A DNA stretch of 64,000 nucleotides, from assembly GCA_036785325.1 (NCBI GenBank), contig JAXIVH010000072.1, positions 173,501-237,500 on the forward strand, written 5' to 3'. Positions 1 to 12,619 of the stretch are shown piece by piece (the stretch's first letter is position 1; the number at the start of each line of letters is the position of its first letter). The stretch is from Urophycis tenuis (Eukaryota > Chordata > Actinopteri > Gadiformes > Phycidae). Made by a program: the position numbers and the translations under genes. A model generated the notes under the pieces. The model was not told where the DNA came from, did not search any database, and worked only from the letters and a program-made list of their open reading frames with translations.

Positions 1-231
1 GTGTGTTTATCATGTCCTCATTGTTTAAAATTGCTGCAACGAGATAGCGAGCGGCCTGACTCATTGTTACTCAGTTTTAGCTGCAGCATCCATAAGTTAC
101 ACAAGACGGCCGCAAGCACTCCCGTGAAGTCTGACGTCAGTCAAGTTTCATTCAATACAGTGTATTCAAAGTAGGAGCTACTTTTAAAATGACCAAGTCA
201 CAAAGATCTACCCACTACAAAAAAAACATTA
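1..231. other. Unassigned left edge
   Basis: No coding feature or recognisable repeat was found here. It is ordinary mixed sequence running into an AT microsatellite. Confidence 0.4.
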
Positions 232-236
232 CATAT

Positions 237-267
<31 letters not shown>

Positions 268-278
268 TATATATATAT
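232..278. repeat. (TA)n / (TATC)n microsatellite
   Basis: An imperfect TATATC block passes into pure TA dinucleotides. It is simple-sequence DNA with no coding content. Confidence 0.9.
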
Positions 279-431
279 CCATCACTAATGGATATCCCCA
301 TGCCCCAAGACCTTTGATGCTGAGGAGTTTTGGGGGAATATGTTCTTAATCAAGAGCAAGGTAAGAAATATCTTGCACCACATGGCATACACATAATCAA
401 TTGAACTCATAAAAGCAAAGCAGTAATAGAG

Positions 432-710
432 GTGACTGGTTTGAGCCAGTTTGGAAGGCTTTCCAAAATAGCAGCATTAGTCCTAGTCCTCCCTCACTCA
501 AATGCTGATGCTGAGAGGGTTTTTTCCAAGGTCGGCCTGAACAAAACCAAAACCCGAAACAGCCTGGAACTTGATGGAACGTTGTCATCAATCATGACAG
601 TCAAAATGGCTGACCTGGAACCACTATGTTACAAATGGGAACCACCAACCTCCGTGCTCAAGGCCTCAAAATCTGCCACCAACAACTACAACACACAACA
701 CAAGGCCTAA
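432..710 (+). pseudogene. hAT transposase C-terminal dimerisation-domain remnant
   Basis: A 92-codon open stretch contains the signature of the hAT-family C-terminal dimerisation domain: a hydrophobic run followed by PHSNADAERVFSKV, then a KTRNSL block and a final acidic/aromatic part. In the family this region ends a transposase of several hundred residues. The DDE catalytic part and the zinc finger are not upstream in this window, so this is a truncated copy. A CA microsatellite follows the stop directly. The motif identification is sound; the subfamily (ZBED- or ZMYM-like) is not determined. Confidence 0.7.
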
Positions 711-720
711 CCATTATCTC

Positions 721-721
721 T

Positions 722-753
<32 letters not shown>

Positions 754-758
754 CACAC
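721..758. repeat. (CA)n microsatellite
   Basis: About 18 CA units with one G interruption, lying just after the hAT remnant. Confidence 0.9.
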
Positions 759-1094
759 CTCCACTAAGACATGCTGAAATAAATAAACATTTCTTTATTT
801 GTACGAAGCTATGTGTCATTTATAAGATCAGACCCCCATCCCCACCCTAACCCCCGCCGCCGCCAAAATCTCACTCACTCACTCATTACTAAGATTGAAT
901 TTTGTTTGCTTGGATAGCCCACAGGCTAGATGCAGATATATTAGTGAATAAATAAAGCTTGTGAAATATTATGACAATGGTGCTAAATAGGCTAAATAAT
1001 AATCTAAATCACCTACATTTTAAGTATATGAAGGTAAAACAAGTGCAGTCAATTTGATGGAACTGAATAGCCTGATCTATATTTTACAGGTGCT

Positions 1095-1508
1095 ATGCTT
1101 AAGTTCCTAACAAGCAGCACAGAGTCCAGTCAGTCAGCCAGTGGAGGGACAGAACAAGAAAAGACAGGCACAGATGAGCCACCTTCAACCAGCACAGGTC
1201 CAGTACAGCCACCGTTGTCAAGTACAGACACAGGGGAAGAACCATTGGAAGAACAGGCAGCCTCGGCCGCTATTCACATGACCACGTGTGCACAGCAAGC
1301 ATCAGAAGCTAGCTCAGACCCTAAAGCACCAGTCTCTGCTCCACCAAATGATCCAGCAGACTGGCCCCCAGTCTTAACGGACTGTATGCGGACTGAGTTA
1401 GTGCGCAGAGGTCCATTCAAGCCAGGAGTGGATTTTTCTTACCCCAAAGACAAGTCCAGAAGAGGTTTCCATCCAGATTTTGTCTGTATTTATTTTGAAT
1501 TAGACTAA
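1095..1508 (+). pseudogene. hAT/ZMYM1-like transposon N-terminal fragment
   Basis: A 137-codon open frame starts with a low-complexity Ser/Thr/Glu-rich region. From about residue 95 it shows DWPPVLTDCMRTELVRRGPF followed by a DFSYPKDKS...FHPDF block, which resembles the region just before the TTF-type zinc finger of hAT-derived ZMYM1-like proteins. The frame ends at codon 137, before the zinc-finger cysteines, so the copy is internally deleted. An acceptor-like 'atattttacag' precedes the ATG by 5 bases, suggesting the ORF was once a downstream exon. I infer a non-autonomous deletion derivative, not a host gene. Confidence 0.5.
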
Positions 1509-1587
1509 CAGATGGCGACACTAGTGCAATATGTTTAAAGGGGGGATGAGTGGAAGCACTGGATGTCAGGTGTGACTGTTCAGTTAA

Positions 1588-1643
1588 GAGGGCCCCTTAG
1601 AAGAATTTTGCCTAGGGCCCCATGGAGGTCTGAACCGGCTCTG
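1588..1643. mobile_element. Possible hAT right terminus
   Basis: This GGGCCCC-rich stretch ends in 'gaaccggctctg'. Its reverse complement begins CAGAGCCGG, like many hAT terminal inverted repeats. No matching left terminus was found in the window, so the element cannot be delimited. It may be the 3' end of the deleted copy at 1095-1508. Confidence 0.35.
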
Positions 1644-2679
1644 ATGGCAGAACACTCTGCACTGTCCACTTGTTCACAGTCCACTCTGACGTGATCGGAA
1701 CGCACCCTGTGCTCCGGTTTCTCCCAACGAGGAAAAAAATATATCGAAACGTTCTATTGAACGCATTTTCTCTTGATATTGATTGGGTCTATCGCGATGC
1801 ATATGGTTATATGGTCGCTCAGCCCTACGTCAATGTAACTTTTTATGTGACAATTAAATGTGACAATTAAATGTGCATTTTCAATAAAATGTACTTGAGT
1901 GCCTTTCTTGGCTGTCTCTTGAATGCTGATCTCATTCAAATTTCAATAGAGAACCAGATTAATAGTTCTTTCATTTATGAAAATTGAATTTGTAAACTAA
2001 ACAGTCGTTTCCAGTGACTGAAACGTTTGGTGGCTGAATGGACTGAAGAGGTTAGGCACTATCTTCCGACAGAGAAGAAGCAAGATGCTCTTCATTGCCA
2101 CTAAGTTGAGACAGAGTATTTTATAATAGGCTTTTATATAAGCATTGTTCATATTAATACAATGTATAATAATATAAATTCTAACACAATTCAAAATGGC
2201 ATTCAAACAGCGGTTAAACCTTAAACCCTTGTCATAACACACATGCACACACACTCACAATAAATTGTCCCCCTATTAACATATTTACATAGCAATTTGG
2301 CTCTCCTGCATTCAAATGTACTTCAATCTGAGTGCCTGTGTGTGTACAAGTCTGTGTTTGTGAGCTCTGTGTTAGTTTGTTATAGCATAATGTGCATCTG
2401 TATCAGTAAGACTATCTGTCACCCTGTGTTCCGTTCCAACCCCCAGGGATCGCTGCCATTCCAGACAGGTAGAAGGAAATGGCTCACACCTTTGTGGCTG
2501 ACGTCTGCGGCACACCAAAGTCAACAGGAGGTGATTGTAATCAAGTGTAACAATACATAGCATACACTATGTGCAGACTGTTTTAATCCACTTTTTTAAT
2601 CCACCAGTTGTAAACGTGTGTGTATATCTGTACTGTAGGCAGCATTAAATGAGACTGAAGAAAAAGAACACATCTGTTT

Positions 2680-2683
<4 letters not shown>
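1644..2683. other. No recognisable feature
   Basis: AT-rich non-coding sequence. The short open frames here show no domain, no splice context and no codon structure that I would support as genes. Confidence 0.5.

Positions 2684-2714
<31 letters not shown>
2684..2714. repeat. (GT)n microsatellite
   Basis: A short GT dinucleotide run within unannotated sequence. Confidence 0.9.
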
Positions 2715-3006
2715 GAGTTACATATGTCCAATATGTCTATGATTGTGTTGGAATAAAGAGTGATAAGGATGTGATGGAGGGTCCAACCACCCAAATAATT
2801 ATAGTTATTGATGTTTCCTTTCTCTTTCTTAATTTTAACTTAGTTTTGAGGTAAATTAATATATTATTTAGATATTCAGACAGGCCAATAAGAGTCACTA
2901 GTCCCAGTAGCATGGGCGGAGCTTTATGTGAGATAAGAGGGTCAGAAGGCAGGGCTTCTGGGTGAGGGGGCACTGCTGAAGGAGAGTGGAAAGTGTATCT
3001 GAGAGT

Positions 3007-3660
<654 letters not shown>

Positions 3661-3760
3661 TAGTGGCTATGGTGGTCGACTCCCAGTCAAAAAGCCTAAT
3701 GGGTTTGAGCCCAACCAAATTTGCAGACTACCTCGACACATCCTTGATCACAATGTCTAA
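3661..3760 (+). repeat. Possible tRNA-derived SINE head
   Basis: 'gtggtcgactcccagtcaa...gggtttgagcccaacc' resembles the B-box half of a tRNA-derived SINE. The A box is weak and the 3' tail is not clear, so this is tentative. Confidence 0.3.
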
Positions 3761-4049
3761 CCCCTATCTTCTCTGATTTTTTGTACTTATTTAGGCAGCC
3801 AAGTTACTTTGGTGAAAAGTAAACCATGTCACTCCCTAGTCCAGCTCAGGGCCATGTGGGGCCAGCCAGCCTATCCAGGTTTTGTAAAACAGTTCAATGT
3901 GACACTCCTCTAGGTAAGACTGGCACATTACACTGAGTAGATATTGAGTTAGAGCATGACCTTGGGAAGAGTTACAAGATGCACTGCTCAGTCTTCTGAG
4001 TTTAAAGAGAGAGACGCAATGTTTTTAGCAACAGTGAAGAGGACTATAG

Positions 4050-5202
4050 TCTATTCTCATCTGGATAAGCCAACGAGCACTGTGAAAGTCATGTTCTTTG
4101 ACTTCTCCAGTGCTTTCAACACCCTACGACTGGGTCTACTGGGTGAGAAGATGGCTGCGATGCAGATGGAGGACTTTTTGTGTCCTGGATTGTTGACTAC
4201 CTGATGGGCAGACCACAGTTTGTAGACCTTCAGAACTGTGTATCTGACAAGGTGGTCTGCAACACTGAGGCCCCACAGGGGACGGTCCTCTCTCCCTTCC
4301 TCTTCACCCTCTACACCTCAGACTTTAACTATTGCACTGAGTCCTGCCACCTTCAGAAGTTTTCTGATGACTCTGCAATAGTTTGTTGCATCGAAGAGGG
4401 TGATGAGAGTGAATATACAGTAGGACTGTTGTGGGCAACTTTGTCCCTTGGTCTGAGCTGAACCATCTGCAGCGCAATGGAACAAAGACAAAGGAGCTCA
4501 TAGTGGAGTGAGGAGGGCAAAAACAACTGTGACCCCTGTGTAAAATCCAGGGGGTTCCTGTCGACACTGTGGAGGATTACAAGTACCTGGGGGTGTACTT
4601 TAACAATACGTTGGATTGGACCAGAAACACAGAGGCCGTCTACAAGAAGGGCCAAAGCCGACTCTTTTTCTTGAGGAGGCTAAGGTCCTTCAACATCTGC
4701 AGGACAATGCTGAGGATGTACCATGAGTCTGTTGTTGCCAGTGTGATCTTGTTCGCTGAGGAGCACCTTCAGCAGAAGACTTCTTTCACCAAGATGCACC
4801 ACAGAGTGACACAGGAAATCATTTGATGACCTGGCTGTGGTCATCAAACTATACAACACCTCCCTCTGAGAGTCGGCCTCCCCCTGTCTTTAAGTGGTCA
4901 CTATCACCTTAGTGCTCACTTTATAATTGACATCCACTGACTTCACTTCTTTCTCTTTTTTTTCTTTCTTTACTTTCTATAGGACATGCCTAGATTTATG
5001 TATATGTATGTATATTTATGTATATTTTTACATATTTTTATATCATATATTTATATTTCATTGTTATACACACCTATACTGTTTTTATACTTTTACTTCC
5101 ATACCGTTTTTCTTTTCCCTTTAACATTCAACTGGAGTATTGGTAACAAATGCAATTTCCCTCAGGGATCATTAAAGTATTTCTGTCTGTCTGTCTATAG
5201 AC
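4050..5202 (+). mobile_element. 5'-truncated CR1/Rex-type LINE, RT fragment and 3' tail
   Basis: Broken frames encode the reverse-transcriptase region of a non-LTR retrotransposon: a palm A motif FFDFSSAFNTL, then PQGTVLSPFLFTLYT, an SDDSA catalytic-type motif and the downstream YLGVYFNNTLDWTRN segment. Frameshifts and stops near 4200, 4460 and 4520 break it. The 3' end 'ccctcagggatcattaaagt' with a short (CTGT)n tail is the usual end of this LINE group. The same family recurs at 9140-9935, whose reading frame stays open over the shared part. Confidence 0.8.
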
Positions 5203-5639
5203 TATGTATAGTTAATATAGAGACATAGAGTGTGAGACAAAGTCCACTGCACAGTGTAAAAAAAGGCTTGGTGTGTATTCATATCTTGGGATGTGGAGAC
5301 ATAAATTTATAAGCATCCATACTGGTATGAAAACAAACATAGTTTCCTGTATTTGTGTGGTGTTTCAGCAAGGGAGAAGTGAAATGGCAAATCGTGAACA
5401 AGAGTGAACTTCTCCAACATCCATTGAGACCTACAGTATGTCTTCCACAGGGTTCATCCAGCTCTTCTCAGGTCTGTGAGTCAACCTCTCCATGGTTTCC
5501 TTCATTGCAAACCCTGAAAGATTTGCAGGTCTGCTCCTTTTTCATGTCTGCCAGATATGTCCGGTCTGTTGCAACAGTGGGCAACAAAAAGGATGAGATT
5601 GTCGCACCACCACCTCTCCAATCTTACCGGGGCTAGGGT
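5203..5639. other. No recognisable feature
   Basis: A 93-codon open frame at 5355-5636 has no recognisable domain, and neither splice signals nor a promoter support it as a gene. Confidence 0.4.
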
Positions 5640-6110
5640 AGACTTGTCTCATTTTGTGGAGTTGTGTACCTGCATTATCCGAAATTGTTCAAACCTATAG
5701 AAATCCATAAAAATACATAGTTTTATTCACGGTAACGGTCCATTACATTTGGTCACATGTCTTTACCCTCAAACTTCCAGGGAAACATGCAAAAATAGTA
5801 ATCCATTAGAGCCGTAATATTTCAATAGCGAAGTTGCTATGATGTGCTACTTCACATCAAGTGTCTCATGCCTTCCGCCAAGCTAATGCAGTGTTTTAAG
5901 CATAACTTCAGCAGGCCATTTATTCATAAAAAAATTAACTCATCCAAGAGAACAACACCATCTGCAATCGATAATGTTTATCATTCTTTGACAATTTTTT
6001 CAAATGGGTAAAATCTATTTTCATTGTACAACTGTTATAGTTTTCACCAATTTACAAATATAGAAAGTACTTTTTGATTTACCCATCATGTATAAATATT
6101 AACCAATCGA
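5640..6110. repeat. Unclassified dispersed repeat, copy 1
   Basis: This block (gttgtgtacctgcattatcc, cccTCAAACTTCC, gccaagctaatgcagtgttt) shares a series of matching segments in the same order with mucin intron 37 at about 43800-44110. It therefore belongs to an interspersed family. No coding capacity, terminal repeats or tRNA-like head were seen. Confidence 0.5.
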
Positions 6111-6184
6111 TGGCTCTATAGAGAGGAGTGTCTGCCCAACCATCTCCTCAGCAGATATACACTGCTAGACACACCAGACTAATA

Positions 6185-9095
6185 CCAGTCAAGTCAAGTT
6201 TGTTTATATAGCACATTTCATATGGCATCCATAGACACAATGTGCTTTGAGTGGAGAAATGTCATTAAATTATTTAAAATAAACAAACACACTTAGCAAA
6301 AGAAAAGACAAAACACACTAAAAATAATAATAAAAATTATAAAATGGAGTGTTTAAAAGCAAAGACATGTAGACATTAATTAAAAGCTACAGAAAATAAA
6401 TAAGTTTAAGACCATTTTTAAAAGAGAGTTTTATTCACGGTAATGTTATTGTGATTACCTTAATTCTATGACCTTTATTGTGATGACCTTAATTCTAAAG
6501 GTAGGCTATTCCTGAGGATTGGAGCACATTAACTAAAGGCACCATGTGCTGCATTAGTCTTAATTCTGGGGGTCGTGGGGAGACATTTACTGGAGGACCT
6601 TAAGTAACTTGTTGGATCATAAAAAGAGATCATATCGGAAATATAGGGTGGGGCGAGGCCACTTAATGATTTAAAGACAAGAAGGAGTATTTTGAACTCA
6701 ATTCTTTGTTTTACTGTGAGCCAGTGAAGTGATTTAAGAATAGTGGTGATATGATTAAATTTAGATGTCCTAGTGAGTATTCTAGCAGCTGCATTTTGGA
6801 TAAGTTGAAGTTTGTTTAACATCTGTTTTGTTAGACCAGCATAGAGTGTGTTACAGTAATCTAAACGACTGGAGATAAATGAGTGAACTAATTTTTCAGA
6901 ATCCTGTAAAGACAGGAGGCTACAAACTTTAGAAATATTAGGTGGTAAGGTGGTAAAAGGCTGTCTTTGTAATGTTGGATATATGTTTTTGAAAATTAGT
7001 CAAAAATGTTAACACCCTCACACGGTTTTAACAAGAAGGAGGTTAGGATTGGGTGAAAGTGATGTCTCAGGGCCTTAGAGCCTACAACCAGGATCTCTGT
7101 CTTGGCATCATTTAACATTAAAACATTTTGGGCCATCCAATTTTTAATGTCGGAGATACAGCAAGTGAGGTCTTTCACCGGACTGGGGTCATCAGATGAT
7201 AGATATGCAAAGTTGAGTATCATCAGCATGTGAGTGATAAGGGATGTTGTGTTGCCGAAAGATAGACACAAGTTTAAAAGCAAAGGACCAAGAATAGATC
7301 CCTGAGGTACGCCATATAAAATTGGCATTACAACAGAAGAGAGGCTATTAATTGAAACAGAAAAAGATCTCCCATTTAAATAGGATGAGATCCAGACAAG
7401 AGATGTACCTTGGAAAACAACTAAATGCTGAAGCCGTTGAAGAAGTATAGCATGATCAACGGTGTCAAATGCAGCACTAAGATCAAGGAGAACAAGAATC
7501 GACATTTTGTGATTGTCAGTTGCAATTCTAAGGTCAACTCAGACCAGAGCAGTTTCTGTGCTGTGATTTACCTGGAACCCATATTGATAGGCATCAAATA
7601 TGGAGTTTTGAGAAAAATAGGTGCAAAGTTGCTTATAAACAACCTTCTCTAGAAAGGTAAGTTAGATAAGTTAGAGATGGGCCTGTAACTTTCATAAGCC
7701 AAGGGGTCAAGGTTTGTTTTTTTTAGTAGTGGCACAACAATGGCATGTTTGAGGCAGCCAGGGAATGTTTCAGATAGAAGTGAGGTGTTAACGACATGAA
7801 GTACGTCAGCAGCCAAGCAGCTGAAGACTTGTTTGAACAGCTTAGTAGGTACAGGGTCGAGGGAGCAAGTAGCTGAACCTCATTTTTGGACTACTCACTC
7901 AGATAGATTGGAGTCAAATTGTGGAGAGTAACCGTACTATTGGGCAGAGGTTGGCTAAGAGGTTGATGATTGAAGCCATCAATGAAGGATGATGTGATAC
8001 TGCTCCTGATAGTTGAAATTTTTTCACTGAAAAATGAGGCAAACCGATTGAACTTCTCCTTAGTATGGAGCTCATAAGGTATCAAGCGTGGAGGATTGAT
8101 TAGTCTGTCAATGGTATTAAACAGGACTTTAGAGTTATTTGAACTATCTGATATAATCTGTCGTCAAGCTTTTTTTATTTCACAGTTGTACATGAGCAAA
8201 TGACTCTTATAGTTTATGTAGTCAGCCTGTGATTTAGTCTTGTGCCATTTACGTTAAAATTTGTAGCAGGTTCTTTTAAAAGTGTTTATTCTCTTAGAAG
8301 TCCTCCAGGGTGGCTTTTGTTTTCTCAAGACAGACTTAAGTTGTTTTGGTGCAATACTATCCGTAACTTGTGTAACAGAAGCATTAAAATACTTGACTAA
8401 TTCACCACAGTCTCAAGATGGGCCTACATTATCGCAAATAAAATCAGTAGAGAAATTCAGATTTAGGTTTGCAACAAAGACCTGACTCAGGTCATAATGT
8501 GACCCAGCAGCATTAAAATAAGCAGTAATAAATTAAATTAGTAATAAAGAGTTTCTTCCCCAATGTTCCGCCTATAAATAGTTTTTTGGCCTGATGTTAG
8601 TTTGGTTGGCCAGGCAACATTGAAGAAGATACAAAGATTATCAAAGATCCCAACATCTAAGGTACCAGTTATGGAAATGTCTAGGCCTTTTGAAATAACA
8701 AGGTCTAAACTGTGACCACGATAGTGAGTAGGTACAGAAATATGTGGTGTAAGCTCAAACATTGACAACTGATCAGTGAATTGCATAGCATAACAGTCTG
8801 CTGTGTTATCAATGTGAAAATTAAAATCACCACAAATGACAATAAAATCGTAGTTTGTCACAATATTAGATAGAAACTCACAAAACTCAGAGATAAAGCC
8901 TACTCTGCTCTGAGGAGGGTGGTAAATGGTGACCATTAGACAGAAGTTTGGTGGCTTCATTGCAATAGCTAGGTACTCAAAGGTGGAGTAGGTACCAAAA
9001 GAAACATCCTTACAGGGTAACACATTGGAAAAAAGAGCTGTCACACCACCACCTTTCTGATTTGATTGAAAGCAATGTGAAAATGAAAAGTGAGA
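6185..9095 (-). mobile_element. Degenerate L2-type LINE, antisense
   Basis: Read on the minus strand from about 9095 to 6185. An apurinic endonuclease domain lies at 8538-9070 (GGGVTALF, CGDFNFHID, HSLDLVISKGL). RT remnants lie at 6996-7505 (LLDLSAAFDTVDH, GVPQGSILGPLLL), and a C-terminal block at 6529-6822 contains QLIQNAAARIL and HWLTVKQRIEFK. Frameshifts and stops break the ORF. The RT active-site block does not retain the usual YADD form. The 3' end at 6185 is the typical L2 'ctatataaacaaacttgact' tail. The 5' end abuts an oppositely oriented LINE at about 9.1 kb. Confidence 0.85.
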
Positions 9096-9139
9096 TGGTG
9101 ATGCTTCGAGAAGTTCATAATTGCCTGAAGCATCCAGCA

Positions 9140-9935
9140 TCCAGCATCCTGCGCCCCAGCAGCCCCAAGGACTACAGACCGGTGGCCCTGACGTCACATA
9201 TCATGAAGACCCTGGAGAGGCTCTTTCTGGACCAGCTTAGGCCAATGGTCAGACCCTTCTCTGACCAGCTGCAGTTCGCCTCCCAGCCCAGCCTGGGAGT
9301 CGAGGACTGCATCATCTACCTGTTGAACAAAGTCTACCCTCATCTGGACAAGCCGGCGAGCACTGTGAGAGTCATGTTCTTTGACTTCTCCAGTGCTTTC
9401 AACACCTTAAGGCCGGGTCTCCTAGGTGAGAAGATGGCGGCGATGCAGGTTGATGCTCCCTTGGTGTCCTGGATTGTTGACTACCTGATGGGCAGACCAC
9501 AGTTTGTACGTCTACAGAACTGTGTGTCTGACAGGGTGGTTAGCAACACTGGGGCCCCACAAGGGACGGTCCTTTCTCCCTTTCTCTTCACCCTCTACAC
9601 CTCAGACTTCAGCTACTGCACTGAGTCCTGCCACCTTCAGAAGTTTTCTGATGACTCCGCAATAGTTGGCTGTATTGAAGGGGGTGATGAGGGTGAGTAT
9701 AGGACTGTTGTGGGCAACTTTGTCTCTTGGTGTGAGCTGAACCATCTACAGCTCAATGCTACAAAGACAAAGGAGCTCATTGTGGACCTAAGGAGGGTCA
9801 AAACACCGGTTGGCCCTGTGTTCATCCAGGGGGTTCCAGTCGACACTGTTGAGGAGTACAAGTACCTGGGGGTGTACTTCAACAACAAGTTGGACTGGAC
9901 CAGGAACACAGAGGCCGTCTACAGGAGGCCCAGAA
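9140..9935 (+). mobile_element. CR1/Rex-type LINE fragment, copy 2, truncated at both ends
   Basis: An open frame (9062-9970) carries RT blocks KDYRPVALTSHIMKTLERL, FFDFSSAFNTL, APQGTVLSPFLFTLYTSDF, FSDDSAIVGCI and YLGVYFNNKLDWTRN. It is the same family as 4050-5202. The left limit lies against the antisense L2-type LINE. The right limit is abrupt near 9935, before the 3' UTR, which is unusual because LINEs normally lose 5' ends. A deletion or a later insertion probably removed the 3' part. No intact protein is made. Confidence 0.8.
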
Positions 9936-10309
9936 TAAACAGTAGTGAAACGGAATGTGAGGTCACGTGAAAAACAACAACTTCCATGTTCCATGAAAAT
10001 ACTTATTTTGTTATTGTTTTGATTGAGCAATCCCTAGCAGCGAGAAAGCAGCAAAGGAGTGTTACAAAAAGAATGCGGCAACTAGAATATATAATATACA
10101 AGATATGACATACAATAAAGAATATAGAAGCTACAATAAACAAGCAAGAACATAGAATGTGGAAGATAGAATGTAGAATACATAGCTTCTTCTAAGGGGC
10201 TTTTATAAATTTGGCCTTAACTGGCACACCAGAAATGTTACTTAGCTACTCAGATAATTTGTGTAATTTTTAAAAAAAGAATAATAATAAAATAAATTAA
10301 ATACAAAAA
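9936..10309. other. No recognisable feature
   Basis: AT-rich sequence with internally repetitive 'atagaatgt' type words around 10075-10190. There is no coding signal. Confidence 0.4.
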
Positions 10310-10311
10310 TA

Positions 10312-10364
<53 letters not shown>
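10310..10364. repeat. (AAT)n microsatellite
   Basis: A pure AAT trinucleotide run of about 18 units. Confidence 0.95.
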
Positions 10365-11019
10365 GCATAGGTACTGTATATGCTTAAAGTTATATTATAT
10401 TTAACTATATTATTCAAGCCATTGGTTTGGCTAATCAAACATTGTGCAACACCCTAGCAACACCATAGCAGTCATACACATATTTGAAGTTGCTAAATGA
10501 TGATAGTATGTAATGGATACATTGTGAAATTGTGATTAGATATGTCATAAAAGGTGTAGACGAAGTTGCCTAATTTGAATTACACATCTTGCACACACAC
10601 TCACACACTGGCTGCTACTCATGTGTACACAAGCAGAATCCTGAGGACATGAGATACATTCTGGATGTTAGGTATATGCCCCTATCAATATCAAGGGATG
10701 ACTGAATTGTCCCTCCTAGATATGATTTTGATAGATAATGCAACTGTAATACTCCCTCCAGATCTACTCCATGCGTGTCAGTTATGGATCCCAAGCACAA
10801 GTTGAAAAGAACACAATGTTGTGGCTTTCTCCATTTTTTAATGGCTTTATCCTTTACTTATCCTAAACTCATAAAATCTTAAATAAATGTGCATAGAGAT
10901 GATTAAAAAGCAATAGTACAAAGAGTGGGTTGATGTCAATCATAAAACAAAAGAGAAGTACCTGAGAGCAACTGAAGGCCTGTGTCTCCTTCTGATGAGT
11001 TCATTACTCTGACTTTGGG
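10365..11019. other. No recognisable feature
   Basis: Non-coding AT-rich sequence without recognised repeats or domains. Confidence 0.4.
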
Positions 11020-11245
11020 TTAGGAGTCAAAGTTAGGGGTTAGGGTTACTGTTAGGGTATGGTCAGGGTTATGGAATGGTTACATGTAAAACATTAGAAT
11101 TAGGAGTTTTCCGGGTAAGGCATTAGAATTAGGTATAAAAGTGGGATTATAGTTAGGTTTTAGGGTTATGGTTTTGTTAAAGGGTAGAGTAAGGGGTTAG
11201 AGTTTAAGTTATTTTTGGGGTTGAGATTAATAATTAGGGTTATTA
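11020..11245. repeat. Degenerate GGGTTA-like minisatellite
   Basis: Irregular repeats of 'ttaggggttagggtta' and 'agggttatgg' words. They resemble telomere repeats but are degenerate and spread out, so this is a GTTAGG-type minisatellite and not a chromosome end. Confidence 0.55.
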
Positions 11246-11639
11246 ATGATATGTTCTGATTTTCCAGAATTAGGTGGTTTCATGCGCTACCATATCATTT
11301 CTGTTATGTAGTCTTGTCATGTAATATTATTCATAAGAGAGTCCCTGGATGAGATCTGGCAACGTAAGAGTATTTTAATTCTGAAGAATTTAATGTTTTG
11401 GTTACAATTGAGTAGACCTGAATAAACAAGTGTGTTGTAGATCTTGTAGAAACCTTTACCCAGGAGACTCCAGGGTGTGACTGCTGCACACCCTATCTCC
11501 ATTGGGTAGAGGTCATTGGCTAGTCAGAGGCTAATCTTCTAACATTCCGCAAATTTTTATGGTTACCTTTTGTTACCCTAAGTCAACCTGTCTGGGGGCA
11601 GAAATACATGTACAACAGTGTCTTTAAACGGTAGAGTAT

Positions 11640-12619
11640 ACCGCAGCCACCACACCTAGCAAGAGCTGAGTCCTGCTCCCTCTGTGTGGTGGCTAGCATT
11701 GAAGTCCCTCCTCTCAGACGTCTTCACTTGAGGGCAGAGCTGCACGGCGTGTACCCCTCAACTTCATTGGGTTTTCAAGTGGGCACCCCACCTCACTGGT
11801 GTTTCGTCAACAAGCCCACGACACCTCAGTGGGGCTTGACAGCAGAACCAGCGTCCTGGAACTGCTCCCTCTGTTGATCAGGGACCTACCGCACAACTCC
11901 ACCCCCCTCCTCTCTGCCTGCCTGGCTTAGCCAACGGTCGCTTCGCTTTAGCCACAGCCACCTGGATGACTGCTCTGCCTGCTTTGAGATGTTGTTCACC
12001 AGGTTCTTGCGGGTTGCACCTCTAACCCCAAGACTCCCTAGCGCTCTCCAGAGTGACTGTCCCGGGAACCCCCTGCAACCCACCTCCACTGGTAGGTTCC
12101 AGGCTCTCCAGCTCCTCTGCTGGCTCTCTGCAAGAAGTGGCTGGTACTTCCCCAACTTGCGTTCATGCGCCTCCTCGATCCTCTCCTCCCAGGATACTGT
12201 TAGCTCTATCAGGGCCACCTGCTTTGTTGCACGAGACCAGAGCACAATATCTGGTCGGAGGCTGGTAACGGCAATTTCTTCTGGAAACTTGAGTTGCCTA
12301 CCCAGGTCAACTCTCATTTCCCAGTCCTGTGCCTTGCCAAGAATCCCTGCACACCTGTCCTCCCTGCCAGGCTTTTCCCCCGGCCTGAGAAAGCCGATGA
12401 AGCGAGGAAGTTGTTGATCTTTCTTTCCAAAGCTTCCACAGTTGTCAAGGGAACCTCGTAAACAAGCAGTGGCCACAGGAGCCTTGGTAGGATGCTGTGT
12501 TGGTAGCCCCAAGCCTTGTACTTCCCTGGTAGGCCACTCCTCTCCAGAGCTTGCAGCCACTCTTCTGCCTGGCTGAGCATCTCTTTAACACTTGCCCTGT
12601 CGTATATGTGTATTAAAAC
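11640..12619 (-). mobile_element. LINE fragment: RT C-terminal region with endonuclease-like domain, antisense
   Basis: Minus-strand frames (12314-12619 and 11886-12560, joined by a frameshift) read ERSGLPGKYKAWGYQHSILP and LPRLLWPLLVYEVPLTTVEALE. They are followed by LRPDIVLWS...KQVALIELTVSWEERI and VEVGCRGFPGQSLWRAL. The PD plus ELT spacing suggests a PD-(D/E)XK-like nuclease fold after the RT, as in site-specific (R2-like) LINEs. I recognise the protein family from metazoan transposons but cannot fix the clade. The 3' UTR is at about 11640-11885. The 5' part is missing; a hAT element is inserted at 12620. Confidence 0.6.

Noticed and set aside
11020..11245. Interstitial telomere
   Set aside because: The TTAGGG-like words are irregular and interrupted. 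There is no uniform hexamer array, and the similar run at 49617 is only about 24 bases.
11989..12417. 142-codon + strand frame
   Set aside because: It is the antisense shadow of the LINE endonuclease-like region, which has recognisable motifs on the minus strand.
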